64,000 nucleotides of DNA. It comes from DASZWJ01 sp963813895 (GTDB taxonomy: Bacteria > Pseudomonadota > Gammaproteobacteria > JAURND01). The translations under genes were made by a program, and so were the position numbers. The stretch covers positions 124,001 through 188,000 of the forward strand of contig CAWFAS010000002.1 of NCBI GenBank assembly GCA_963813895.1, in the 5' to 3' direction. Positions 8,344 through 17,327 of the stretch are shown piece after piece (the first letter of the stretch is position 1; each line of letters starts with the position of its first letter). Below the pieces are notes generated by a model, which was not told where the DNA came from, ran no database searches, and worked only from the letters and a program-made list of their open reading frames with translations.

Positions 8344-11117
8344 TAATCGGTGTCAGCATTAAGGGGGGTTGGTATGCTGATGTCGATCCTTCTCGATAAA
8401 CCAGGAGGTGGTGGCCGTCGAGACGAAGGAGCAGTCTTGCTCTTATTATCCTTTGGATGGTTGGCAGCATGGTTGCTTCTTGAGTCTGGGTGTTTAGCTT
8501 CTGGTAAGATTCCACTAGCTGCTGATCCTAATGACTGTTTCGTTGTTGTGCTTTGATTATTGTGGCTACTAGTCGATGAGCTAGTACTATTAGAAAACAA
8601 AGAACCACTCAAAGGCTTGGGAGCTGACAATAGAGTATTAGATGATATTAATTGTTGTTGGCTTTGGCTATTGGGTGATGGGATGATGCCAGAAATTTGT
8701 GTTGATGAGCTAGTTATAGTTGTTCGCGATGATTTTGTGTCTAGATCAAAGGACATTAGACTAGTAAAATCTTCGAGGTGGTATTTTTTGCGGCTTTCTA
8801 TATGATTTTTAATATACTGGATTAGCTCACTAGTATTTTCAGGATAGTTTCTTAATCTTAGTATTTTAAGCCCTTTCTCCATCAAAATTTGATCACGGTC
8901 TCTATCCCTTACGTGAAGGGAACCATCTTTTGCATAGTGTTCACTACTATCTAATTCAATAATATATTTATCTAGTTTATTTTCAATATACAAATCGACA
9001 TGCCACGCCTCAATGAGCTCTTCAGGTTCGCACGATATACCTTCCGGAGTAAAATAATTGCGAATTGCTATTTGTGTAGCATTAGGGGTAGGCCGAAGTT
9101 TTGCTAATGCCTTTTTTAATGTAATCGGAATAGCTTCATTCGCAATACTCAAAAATTGTGCTACTTGCCGAATGTTGCGAGAATCAAGATTAGTCATAGA
9201 ACAAAATTTAGCACACAACGTTTGAGTTATTTGCTTGACAGGTTTTTGAGTAACGACATCATCCCTGTTCAAGTCATACTTCCCCGCCCGAATTAAATAC
9301 CCCAGCCCTAATAGGGCATTAGATATAGCCTGTGGATCTAGATCTTTTCTTTGACTAAGTCTTTGCAGCAATGAATCAATATGGGTGTACGTGAGTTTCT
9401 CTTCCAAGCAACCACTTCTCGCTAAATAACCTATTCCCCGTAGTATATTGGCTATATCGCTAGTACCCACTTCAAACGTAAACATAAACCGGGCAAGCAG
9501 TGAATTAATATGGTTACTACTTAACTCTCCTTTTTTTAAGAATCCGTCTTCTGCCAAATTTCCAATTGCCAATAGCGCATCGCTTATTTCCTTTCCCTTA
9601 GCGCTAATATTCTCCACCAGTCGCTCGAATAGCAAACTGATCTCAGTAAAATTTATTCCTTCTTCTCCTACTTCACCTTTTTCTACTTCTAAGCAGCCCT
9701 GATGAGCTAAATAGCTTACTGCCAGTAATGCAGGGCTTATTTCTTTATCAATATCAAGGTTCTCCCTAAGCTGCTTGAGTAATGGATTGAGGGTTGCGCA
9801 ACTTAGTTTCCCTTTTAAACGTTCGTTATACGCTAAGTAGCCTACCCCTATTAGCGCAGGGATTATGTCCTGCCCAAACTTTTTAAGTTGTTTAAGCAGT
9901 GAATCAATATGTACGCAACTTAATTTATTTGTTAAACAATGATTATAGGCTAATTTTCCAACTCCCATCAGTGCATCGGCTATATTTTTCGATGTAGGCG
10001 CCTTCTCTGCAAGTTGTCCAAGTAACTGATCGATAGGGCTACAATCTAATACTCCTATTAAATAATCGCTCTTCGCAACAAACCCAGACTCACTTAACGC
10101 GTTAGCTATATCATTTGGTCTCGGCTTCTTTTCAATAAGCTTTGCAAGGAGTGCCTCGATGGATAAAGCGTTCAATTTTTTCGTTAAACAACCAGAACTT
10201 GATAAATATCTGGCTCCCTTAAGCGCATCAGTTGTCGCTTGCGCATCTGAATTGATGTCGGTTAGTTGGCACAAATTTTTAAGCAATGCATCCAGGTGGG
10301 TAGAGTCCAATTTTATTAAATAACCACCATAGGCTAAATTCCCTACCGACTGCAGTGCAGTACCTATGGCTCGCGCATCCCAATCAATATTACGTCGTTC
10401 CCACAATTTCTCAAGCAGCAAGTTGAAATAACTATCATCTAATTCTTTTATTAAATAACCACAGAGTGCTAAGTTTTTTATTCCCAACAGGGCATTAGCT
10501 GTCCCTGGGGTATTGAAATCATTATGATATCGTTCAAGTAGATTTTTAAGCAGGAAATTAATTAATTTAGATGATATTTCTACCTTTTGTGATTGAGTTT
10601 TTTCTTTTAACTCAAACTCTCGTTTTGAATTCAATTTTACGCAGATTCTACCGGCTCTATGCAAAAGTGTGCTAATAAACCTTGATAGTTCAGGTATGTT
10701 TTCTTTTGGTTCTTTTGCGACATGCCATCTCTCAAGCACCTCGAAAAACATTTGCATAATCTTTGACATCAATTGTTCTGCGGTGGCAGGTAACCGCTCT
10801 TCTTTATCTAAAAGAATGAGGGTATATTGTAACCGGTTCAGTTGATTTGGTAATGATTCCAGCTTTTCGATTTCTTTTAATAATTCATCTGGATAATTAA
10901 AAAAATACTTTATTCGGTTCGGTCGAAGATGGTCTGGTTGATGATTCCGATGATGGGTAGATGGATTAAAATTTTTATATTCATGCTGTTTAAATTTTTG
11001 TTTTGTTGGAAATCTATCCTCGTCAAAAAATCCATTTTTTGGATAACTTTCAGCGTGAGGCTGAGTAGGAATAGAGCCATAACCTTCTTTTCTTTTGAAC
11101 TCTGACATAATTTTCAT
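8334..11117 (-). CDS. OPR-like helical-repeat protein with C-terminal RAP domain (candidate effector)
   Basis: 927 residues. Residues ~200-650 hold about ten helical repeats of ~40-44 residues, with consensus ISxALLGxGYLAxxGCL...KLSxxHIDSLLxxL. They recall octotricopeptide (OPR) repeats of organellar RNA-binding proteins. Next comes a RAP-type domain (~690-770): EAWHVDLYIENKLDKYIIEL, DSSEHY, DRDQILMEKGLKILRLR. Residues ~790-915 are Ser/Thr/Gln/Pro-rich low complexity. There is no signal peptide. OPR plus RAP is known mainly from algae and apicomplexans, and from a few host-associated bacteria. RNA binding, perhaps in a host organelle, is inference. The stop codon TGA lies in a MITE arm at 8334-8336. 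The gene stands alone on its strand. Confidence 0.75.
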   Translation of the reverse strand: MKIMSEFKRKEGYGSIPTQPHAESYPKNGFFDEDRFPTKQKFKQHEYKNFNPSTHHRNHQPDHLRPNRIKYFFNYPDELLKEIEKLESLPNQLNRLQYTLILLDKEERLPATAEQLMSKIMQMFFEVLERWHVAKEPKENIPELSRFISTLLHRAGRICVKLNSKREFELKEKTQSQKVEISSKLINFLLKNLLERYHNDFNTPGTANALLGIKNLALCGYLIKELDDSYFNLLLEKLWERRNIDWDARAIGTALQSVGNLAYGGYLIKLDSTHLDALLKNLCQLTDINSDAQATTDALKGARYLSSSGCLTKKLNALSIEALLAKLIEKKPRPNDIANALSESGFVAKSDYLIGVLDCSPIDQLLGQLAEKAPTSKNIADALMGVGKLAYNHCLTNKLSCVHIDSLLKQLKKFGQDIIPALIGVGYLAYNERLKGKLSCATLNPLLKQLRENLDIDKEISPALLAVSYLAHQGCLEVEKGEVGEEGINFTEISLLFERLVENISAKGKEISDALLAIGNLAEDGFLKKGELSSNHINSLLARFMFTFEVGTSDIANILRGIGYLARSGCLEEKLTYTHIDSLLQRLSQRKDLDPQAISNALLGLGYLIRAGKYDLNRDDVVTQKPVKQITQTLCAKFCSMTNLDSRNIRQVAQFLSIANEAIPITLKKALAKLRPTPNATQIAIRNYFTPEGISCEPEELIEAWHVDLYIENKLDKYIIELDSSEHYAKDGSLHVRDRDRDQILMEKGLKILRLRNYPENTSELIQYIKNHIESRKKYHLEDFTSLMSFDLDTKSSRTTITSSSTQISGIIPSPNSQSQQQLISSNTLLSAPKPLSGSLFSNSTSSSTSSHNNQSTTTKQSLGSAASGILPEAKHPDSRSNHAANHPKDNKSKTAPSSRRPPPPGLSRRIDISIPTPLNADTDYIP

Positions 11118-11430
11118 AATCTCGGGAAGATATAATATCGAAACAATAATGCCAGCTAAATCTTAGTACAATATTAAGAAATGACCATAGTGCAACGCGG
11201 CGTAATACTTTTTGCTGAGCAAGCAGTGGGTTGGCGTAATATTTTGATGCCGGAGTAGCGATCGCAGCTACTTGGACTCAGAAGAGATCAATCGCAAAAT
11301 TCAAAGTTACTCGCAGAACTCAATGCTCGCACGAAACTATGCTGAGCGCCATAATGTACCAAAAGAGTACGCGCGAAAGGATTAAGATAGAGGGACTCTT
11401 AAATATTGAAAGACAATTGAAGTCACTCTT
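11118..11430. other. Non-coding spacer with a short unidentified reading-frame remnant
   Basis: 313 bp between the RAP-domain gene and perM. On the plus strand, 11275-11385 reads open (DSEEINRKIQSYSQNS... to TAA) with coding-like composition but no start codon or ribosome site. It is interrupted upstream by a stop, so it may be the tail of a decayed gene. I cannot name its family. The AT-rich end near 11130 probably contains the promoter of the RAP gene. Confidence 0.35.
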
Positions 11431-12498
11431 TTACTGCTGCACCTTAGGAATATCACCATACTGCAACCAGGCATTTACAAGCGCTTTACAAACCGACGCC
11501 AAAGGAATCGCAAAAAATATTCCCCAAAATCCCCATAAATTTCCAAAAATAAGTATTGCGATAATGACTGCAACGGGATGGAGTTTTAAAGTTTCCGAGA
11601 ATAGTAATGGTGTTAAAATATTGCCATCCAAAATCATAAGCACCACATAAACGATGAGCAGATAGACAAAATCCACATGAAAGCCCCACTGCAGATAACC
11701 TACCACCACAACAGGAACCGTTACTAGAATGACACCCACATAAGGAATCAGTACCGACAAGCCCACAAAGAAACCCAATAATACGGCGTAATTTAATCCA
11801 AGTAGTAAAAAGGCAATAGTACTAGCTATACCAACGATTATAATTTCCAGAATTTTTGCACGAATATAATTACCGATCTGCTGGTTCACTTCTTGCCACA
11901 CTTCGTGTGAAAGCCGTCGCCTTTTAGGCAAAAATAATGTCAGCCATCTTAATATTGCATCACGGTCTTTAAGAAAAAAATAAACCATCAATGGAACCAA
12001 GACCAAGTAAACCACCAGCATCATGAAATTGGAAATAGTCGCGATGGAAATAGACAAGGCCACCCTACCGAACCGGGCAAAATCAGCTTGAAATGTGGCT
12101 ATCCACTTTTGCAGTTCAACTTTGGAAATATAAGCTGGATAACGCTGCGCCAGATCTGTCACAAAAACTTCCAGTTGCTTGATTTTAACTGGCAGTTCGT
12201 TCAACAAATTGGCTGATTGGTCCCATATCATGGGTAGTAATACTAGTAACGCCAAGATCAATAAACCCAAAAACACCAGGAAGACTAGGTTAACTGCTAA
12301 AAAATAAGGAAATCGGTAACGTTGTAATTTCCTCACCACTCCATCTAATAGATAGGCGATGACAATACTGAATAAGACCGGCACTAACAGCTTACCCAGC
12401 CACCAGAACAATAAACAAATCACGATGCTAATAAGAGCCAAACTGCCTAATTCAGTACCAATAAATTTTCGCTGAAACCATTGTGAAAGCGTTTGCAT
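11431..12498 (-). CDS. AI-2E/PerM-family integral membrane transporter
   Basis: 355 residues with the UPF0118/AI-2E exporter topology. An N-terminal pair of hydrophobic segments (LALISIVICLLFWWLG, PVLFSIVIAYLLDG) is followed by a long soluble stretch (~75-150) and a C-terminal block of at least five membrane segments with GFFVGLSVLIPYVG. The ending FGNLWGFWGIFFAIPLASV is the family signature. Members are linked to autoinducer-2 export or Na+/H+ antiport, and the substrate here cannot be told. The ATG lies three bases after the ribH stop, so it is co-transcribed with ribH. Confidence 0.85.
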   Translation of the reverse strand: MQTLSQWFQRKFIGTELGSLALISIVICLLFWWLGKLLVPVLFSIVIAYLLDGVVRKLQRYRFPYFLAVNLVFLVFLGLLILALLVLLPMIWDQSANLLNELPVKIKQLEVFVTDLAQRYPAYISKVELQKWIATFQADFARFGRVALSISIATISNFMMLVVYLVLVPLMVYFFLKDRDAILRWLTLFLPKRRRLSHEVWQEVNQQIGNYIRAKILEIIIVGIASTIAFLLLGLNYAVLLGFFVGLSVLIPYVGVILVTVPVVVVGYLQWGFHVDFVYLLIVYVVLMILDGNILTPLLFSETLKLHPVAVIIAILIFGNLWGFWGIFFAIPLASVCKALVNAWLQYGDIPKVQQ

Positions 12499-12500
12499 TT

Positions 12501-12959
12501 CTATAACTGCCTCAGGATTGAAATCATGGAAAAAGCTGCATCCACTGCATCAACTCCTTTATGGCCATGTAGACCACCTACCCTATCCAATGCCTGCATT
12601 TCATTTTCAGTGGTCAATACGCCAAATATAACCGGAATATCGCACTCCAATGCTATTCTCTGACATCCATTGCTCACCTGCTGACAGACATAATCATAAT
12701 GGCTTGTTTCGCCACGAATAATGGCACCCAGGGCAATAAGTGCATCGAAGCGACCGGTTTTGGCCAGACGCTGCAGCAGTAATGGAATTTCAATGGCGCC
12801 GGAAACCCACACTATTGTATGTTCAGTGTCGGGAGTGAGCTGTTGCAGTCGTTGCTGGGCACCGGCTAATAACTTACTAGTAATATCCTCGTTAAAGCGA
12901 CTGACGACAATAGCAATATGGGGGGGGGATGTTAAAGGTTTTTCTGTGATAACAGGCAT
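12501..12959 (-). CDS. ribH: 6,7-dimethyl-8-ribityllumazine synthase
   Basis: Condenses 5-amino-6-ribitylamino-uracil with dihydroxybutanone phosphate, the penultimate step of riboflavin synthesis. The 152 residues show IAIVVSRFNEDIT, the substrate-binding VSGAIEIPL, ALGAIIRGETSHYDYV and FGVLTTEN, all family signatures; the catalytic His is in ETSHYDY. It is placed between a palindromic spacer and perM, rather than directly next to nusB as in many gammaproteobacteria. A run of eight G bases near 12922-12929, within the N-terminal codons (TSPPHI), is a possible slippage point. Confidence 0.95.
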   Translation of the reverse strand: MPVITEKPLTSPPHIAIVVSRFNEDITSKLLAGAQQRLQQLTPDTEHTIVWVSGAIEIPLLLQRLAKTGRFDALIALGAIIRGETSHYDYVCQQVSNGCQRIALECDIPVIFGVLTTENEMQALDRVGGLHGHKGVDAVDAAFSMISILRQL

Positions 12960-13060
12960 AAGTTATATTCTCCGAAACTCTCGATAGGGTCGTCAAATGG
13001 ATAGGATATTATTCCTGATCTAGTATTGTAACCCCTCTCCCGCAAGCAACTGTGTTAAAT

Positions 13061-13267
13061 AATTCGCTTCATTTATGAGAAACTCTATGATCCCTTCTCC
13101 CGAAGGCATTGTTGCATAATTCATTTTACCCATTATAGGAAAGCACTGTATCCCCTCTCCCCTTGCGGGAGAGGGGATCATAGAGTTTCGGATAGTTAGG
13201 AAGAGAATTATTCGACAATGCCCTCAGGAGAAAGGATCATAGAGTTTCTCATAAATGAGCGCGAATT
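13061..13267. repeat. Imperfect palindromic repeat in the ribH-ribBA spacer
   Basis: Arms at 13061-13093 and 13234-13267 are near-complementary around the core GAAACTCTATGATCC. An inner GC-rich stretch has CCTCTCCCGCAAG/CTTGCGGGAGAGG-type elements, and GATCATAGAGTTT recurs at 13187-13199. The spacer 12960-13320 holds no gene. I see no convincing FMN riboswitch here or upstream of ribBA. The motif CGCTCCCTAACAGTCGCG at ~13276 recurs in variant form at ~37024. Confidence 0.65.
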
Positions 13268-13320
13268 ATTCAACAACGCTCCCTAACAGTCGCGGCTCGG
13301 TGCTCAGGATGACACAATAG

Positions 13321-14556
13321 CTAAATCAATGACAACAAATGCCCTAGTTTTGCTCGTTTAGTTCTCAGATAATCGACGTTATCTTCAGTAGGTTCCATTT
13401 CGATAGCCTCACGGAGCACCTCAATACCCTGTTGCTCGATACCAGAGATTTTTAAAGGGTTATTGGTTAACAAGCGGATTTTCTGCAAACCTAGCTGTTT
13501 TAAAATATGTGCAGCTAACGCGTAATCCCGTAGATCGGCAGAAAAACCCAATTTTTGATTTGCTTCTACGGTGTCTATACCGTCATCTTGTAAGGCGTAA
13601 GCTTTTATTTTGTTCATTAACCCGATACCCCTGCCCTCCTGATTCATATAGAGCAGCACCCCACCCTCTTTACCGATTTGACTAAGTGAATAATCTAACT
13701 GCCAGCCACAATCACAACGTGCAGAACCAAAAATATCGCCCGTCATACATTGAGAATGAACGCGAACCAGGGTCGGCTGTACGCTGTTATTTTTCTCACT
13801 AAGCAATACAATATGTTGCGAGGCATCTAAAGTGCTCTCATAAATTTTTATCTGGAAATTGCCATAGGATTTCAATGGCAATAATGCCGAAGCGGTCTCA
13901 TGCACATGAATTTCTTTGCTAATACGATATGAAATCAAATCGGCTATTGAGAGTATCGTTAAGCCATACTCTTGAGAAATTTTTATTAAATCATCACGCC
14001 GCGCCATAGTGCCGTCAAGGTTCATAATTTCACACAACACTGCTGCTGGAGCCATACCCGCCAATAAGGCCAGGTCGACACTGGCTTCAGTATGACCTGG
14101 ACGCTGCAACACACCGCCCGGTTCTGCGCGCAGGGGAAATATATGCCCGGGAACCGATAAATCCTCATGCGTACTTAAGGGATTTATCGCAACCTGTACG
14201 GTACGCGCACGATCATACGCGGAAATACCGGTGGTAATTCCGTGTCGAGCGCCAATAGAGACAGTAAAAGCCGTTTTATTCTTTGAAGTATTGTGATTTA
14301 CCATCAAGGGTAGGCTAAGTCGGTCGAGATATTCACCTGTCATTGGAAGACAAATCAGGCCACGACCATAACGAGACATGAAATTAATCGCTTCTGGCGT
14401 TATTTTTTCTGCTGCAATAACGAAATCGCCTTCATTTTCACGTTGTTCATCATCTACGATAATAACGAAACGGCCGTTACGGAAATCATCTATTGCTTGT
14501 TTTACTTTTGCCGATGAGTGAATGGTTGCAAAGGTGTGTTGCTGAGAAGTTGTCAT
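13321..14556 (-). CDS. ribBA: Bifunctional DHBP synthase / GTP cyclohydrolase II
   Basis: A 411-residue fusion that supplies both precursors of lumazine. The N-terminal ~210 residues are 3,4-dihydroxy-2-butanone-4-phosphate synthase: DDEQRENEGDFVIAAE (metal and substrate acidic loop), GRGLICLPM, RPGHTEASVDL. The C-terminal half is GTP cyclohydrolase II, with the intact zinc motif CMTGDIFGSARCDC, then YMNQEGRGIGLMNKIKAY and LLTNNPLKI. Both active sites look complete, so this is probably truly bifunctional. It follows ribD by 54 bp on the same strand. The ribE (riboflavin synthase) gene often found between them is missing. Confidence 0.95.
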   Translation of the reverse strand: MTTSQQHTFATIHSSAKVKQAIDDFRNGRFVIIVDDEQRENEGDFVIAAEKITPEAINFMSRYGRGLICLPMTGEYLDRLSLPLMVNHNTSKNKTAFTVSIGARHGITTGISAYDRARTVQVAINPLSTHEDLSVPGHIFPLRAEPGGVLQRPGHTEASVDLALLAGMAPAAVLCEIMNLDGTMARRDDLIKISQEYGLTILSIADLISYRISKEIHVHETASALLPLKSYGNFQIKIYESTLDASQHIVLLSEKNNSVQPTLVRVHSQCMTGDIFGSARCDCGWQLDYSLSQIGKEGGVLLYMNQEGRGIGLMNKIKAYALQDDGIDTVEANQKLGFSADLRDYALAAHILKQLGLQKIRLLTNNPLKISGIEQQGIEVLREAIEMEPTEDNVDYLRTKRAKLGHLLSLI

Positions 14557-14610
14557 TAATTTATACCGTACAATTTGTCATAATTTTTAGCGCTGAATTA
14601 ATATACCATT

Positions 14611-15696
14611 CTATTTGGAAACGAACTCTAATTCACACAATGCATCATTACCCATTGCTCGCCAGTTGGCTTGAGAAGCAAATTGCATTATGTCTATTTG
14701 ATCTGAAAATGCCGCCTGGGCTGATGCTCCTAACCACTTTAGGCTAATATAAAGTAAAGCCCTGTGTATTAAATTTTCAGACAGTAATGCCTGAAAACAA
14801 ATTCCGCCCGCTTCCACCCATAAATCATGGATACCATCATGGCCAATATGACTTAAAATGGGTTTTAAGCAAAGTTTAGCATTTTCCGTCGGAATAGGCA
14901 CGCAACGTATACCCCGACCCTCAAGAGCCAACCGTCTTTGTAGCTCAACTTCATATTGATGAAAAACAGTAAGGGTAGCTGCTGTTTCGAATATTTTAGC
15001 GCTCAATGGGAGCTTAAGGTGGGTATCTAAAATATAAACCGGTTTAGATTGCGCTGACTGCTGTAAGCGGACATTTAATTGCGGGTCATCGTGGATGATA
15101 GTGCGACTGGTAGTCATAATGGCATCGCAACGTTTACGCCATTGATGGGTAACAAGTCGGGCTTCAAGGCCAGTAATGGTAATGGGTCTACCTTGCGGGC
15201 CAGCAATTTTCCCATCAAGGCTTAGCGCAAGTTTAGCGGTGACCCAAGGGAGCCTGCTTCGGGTCCAGTAGGCATAACTGTGATAAAAATCATCTATCTC
15301 AGATATAGCTAAATGCACACAGTCGATATTCGCTAAACGCAGCCGTTGTTCTCCCTTTCCCGCAACCAAAGGGTTAGGATCTTTATACGCATAATAGACA
15401 ACCGCAATTTGGCGCGCAATTAATAGCTCAACACAAGGTGGCGTCCTTCCATGATGGCAACAAGGTTCTAGGGTAAGGTAAACCGTAGCGCCCTTACTTT
15501 GCTCAAGACTAAGCTGATTTAACGCATCAACCTCTGCATGCGCCAAGCCAGTAGCCCAGTGCTGACCAACCGCCAGGACAATACCCTCCTTGACTACCAC
15601 AGCACCGACCGCTGGATTGGGCGCGCAAAAACCCCTGCGCAACTTGGCGGCGGCTAATGCTTGTTTTAAAAAACCACGATGCTGTTCTTCAGACAT
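14611..15696 (-). CDS. ribD: Riboflavin biosynthesis deaminase/reductase RibD
   Basis: A two-domain cytosolic enzyme. The N-terminal deaminase has the zinc motifs HAEVDAL and TLEPCCHHGRTPPC. The C-terminal reductase begins TAKLALSLDGKIAG and contains DLWVEAGG. I choose the ATG at 15696 (MSEEQHRGFLKQAL), giving 361 residues. An upstream in-frame ATG at 15744 lies inside the preceding transporter gene and adds 16 residues without homology. The chosen ATG overlaps the transporter's TAA by one base (TAATG), a classical translational-coupling junction. It is followed by ribBA. Confidence 0.92.
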   Translation of the reverse strand: MSEEQHRGFLKQALAAAKLRRGFCAPNPAVGAVVVKEGIVLAVGQHWATGLAHAEVDALNQLSLEQSKGATVYLTLEPCCHHGRTPPCVELLIARQIAVVYYAYKDPNPLVAGKGEQRLRLANIDCVHLAISEIDDFYHSYAYWTRSRLPWVTAKLALSLDGKIAGPQGRPITITGLEARLVTHQWRKRCDAIMTTSRTIIHDDPQLNVRLQQSAQSKPVYILDTHLKLPLSAKIFETAATLTVFHQYEVELQRRLALEGRGIRCVPIPTENAKLCLKPILSHIGHDGIHDLWVEAGGICFQALLSENLIHRALLYISLKWLGASAQAAFSDQIDIMQFASQANWRAMGNDALCELEFVSK

Positions 15697-17153
15697 TAGG
15701 ATTTTAACGGTGTTTTTATCAGACGGGTTATAAAGGGGACGCATAACAATACGACTATACTGGCAATAAACGATAATAAAGCATATTTAAAAAAAGCACT
15801 GCCATACAATTCACTCTCGATAACCTTATTTGTCAGATTGGAAGGAACTGCAGAAAAATCTGCGATTACTCCCGCCAACTTGCCGCCATAACCGATACTA
15901 ATCAAATATACACCCATCATCATTCCTACCCAACGTGCAGGAGCAAGCACAGTGACTGCGGATAAGGCAATGGGAGAAATTAACATCTCGCCCAAGGTTA
16001 TAAAACAATAACCTAAAGGAATCCATAAAGGATTTATCAAACCACTGGCGTCGTGAAAACGCGTCCCAAAGGCCAATAATAAAAAAGCAATACCGGTTAA
16101 AATAAATCCCAGAAAAAACTTCAGCGGTATAGAGGGGTTACGCTTTTTCTGGTCCAACCGGTACCACAAACGCGCTATTAGTGGACCTAACAGTAAAATA
16201 AATATTGATTCAAAGGAAACAAATGCAATAGTAGGGATCTGATGTCCAAACACTACACGATTGACGTCGCGATCAATAAATAGATTTAATGAGAAAAATA
16301 TTTGGAAAAAAATCGCCCAGAAAACAACTGCAATAATAGCTAGTATTGTTAATGCCAGCATTTGATTGCGAGCCTGTTTCTCATGCTGCTTAAAAGCAAT
16401 GGACACTAGCAATATGATGAGTAGTAACGCTGCTGAAAATAACAGTACGTTCGCAACCTCCTTATAATGAATCAATAAGCTCAACAGTGTTATGCTGATC
16501 ACTATTCCTAGGGTAAGCGTTATTTTAGATTGCAACCAGGTACGTTGGTGAGAATTATTCCTTGCAGGCGGTCCTCCATACTGCTTGAATTTGCGTTCGC
16601 CTATGATAAAAGTGGCAAGACCAATGACTAGTCCAATGCTAGCTAGCGCAAAGCCTGCCCACCAGCCAAACCAATCTTTAACAAATCCCGAGCTTAGGGT
16701 TGATAGTATTACGCCGAGATTGATACCCACATAATATATTGTAAATCCCGCCTCGCGCCGCACATCCTCCTTATCATAAAATGTGCCTAATAAACTGGCA
16801 ATATTGGGCTTAAAAAACCCGTTCCCCACCACAATAATAGCCAGCGAGATATATAAAAAAGTCTGCCCTAAACCGGCCAATGCCGCATAACCCAGTATTA
16901 GCAAAACACCGCCCAGCTTAACTGCTGACTTGTAACCTATCACCTTATCAGCAATATAACCGCCCAATATGGGCGATAGGTAGGCAAATGCGGTAAAAGC
17001 ACCAGTAATAGAATAGCTATCGCTATCCGACCACTTCCAGTATTGAGTAAGATACAAAACCAACATGCCCTGTACAATATAAAAACCAAACCTTTCCCAC
17101 ATTTCTGTAAAAAATATAACGGATAAGCCTACAGGTTGGTTGTGTATTTTCAT
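15696..17153 (-). CDS. POT-family proton-dependent oligopeptide transporter
   Basis: 485 residues with about 14 membrane segments. The N-terminal signature FFTEMWERFGFYIVQGMLVLY carries the ExxER-type proton-coupling motif of the POT/PTR family. This is followed by SPILGGYIADK, VGNGFFKPNIASLLG and FTIYYVGINLG, all typical of Dtp transporters. It would import di- and tripeptides by proton symport across the inner membrane, useful to an auxotrophic or intracellular organism (inference). It is the first gene of the rib cluster and shares the TAATG junction with ribD. Confidence 0.92.
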   Translation of the reverse strand: MKIHNQPVGLSVIFFTEMWERFGFYIVQGMLVLYLTQYWKWSDSDSYSITGAFTAFAYLSPILGGYIADKVIGYKSAVKLGGVLLILGYAALAGLGQTFLYISLAIIVVGNGFFKPNIASLLGTFYDKEDVRREAGFTIYYVGINLGVILSTLSSGFVKDWFGWWAGFALASIGLVIGLATFIIGERKFKQYGGPPARNNSHQRTWLQSKITLTLGIVISITLLSLLIHYKEVANVLLFSAALLLIILLVSIAFKQHEKQARNQMLALTILAIIAVVFWAIFFQIFFSLNLFIDRDVNRVVFGHQIPTIAFVSFESIFILLLGPLIARLWYRLDQKKRNPSIPLKFFLGFILTGIAFLLLAFGTRFHDASGLINPLWIPLGYCFITLGEMLISPIALSAVTVLAPARWVGMMMGVYLISIGYGGKLAGVIADFSAVPSNLTNKVIESELYGSAFFKYALLSFIASIVVLLCVPFITRLIKTPLKS

Positions 17154-17220
17154 ATAGTTGAGCTCACATAATTAGATTTGTAATTATTCAGCATTCCAGA
17201 TTGAGGGTCGGCTTTCTCGC

Positions 17221-17309
17221 GCTTGCGTTCGATGTGCCGGGGATGAGAGTGTATCGATCTGCATCTGCGCCCGAGGAAACACCCTCACCCCCGCGCATCG
17301 AATGCAAGC
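17221..17309. repeat. Small palindrome upstream of the POT gene
   Basis: Inverted arms at 17221-17234 and 17296-17309 (GCTTGCGTTCGATG against its complement, one mismatch) surround a GC-rich centre with CCGGGG/CCCCCG. It sits between gcdH and the POT gene on the same strand, and it may act as a terminator or a REP-like element for gcdH read-through. Confidence 0.5.
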
Positions 17310-17327
17310 GGGAGAGGGGAGAAAAAA

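Noticed and set aside
12960..13320. FMN riboswitch in the rib spacer
   Set aside because: I looked for RFN-element consensus (AGGAT...CGGCGGT-type blocks) and see only palindromic repeat sequence.
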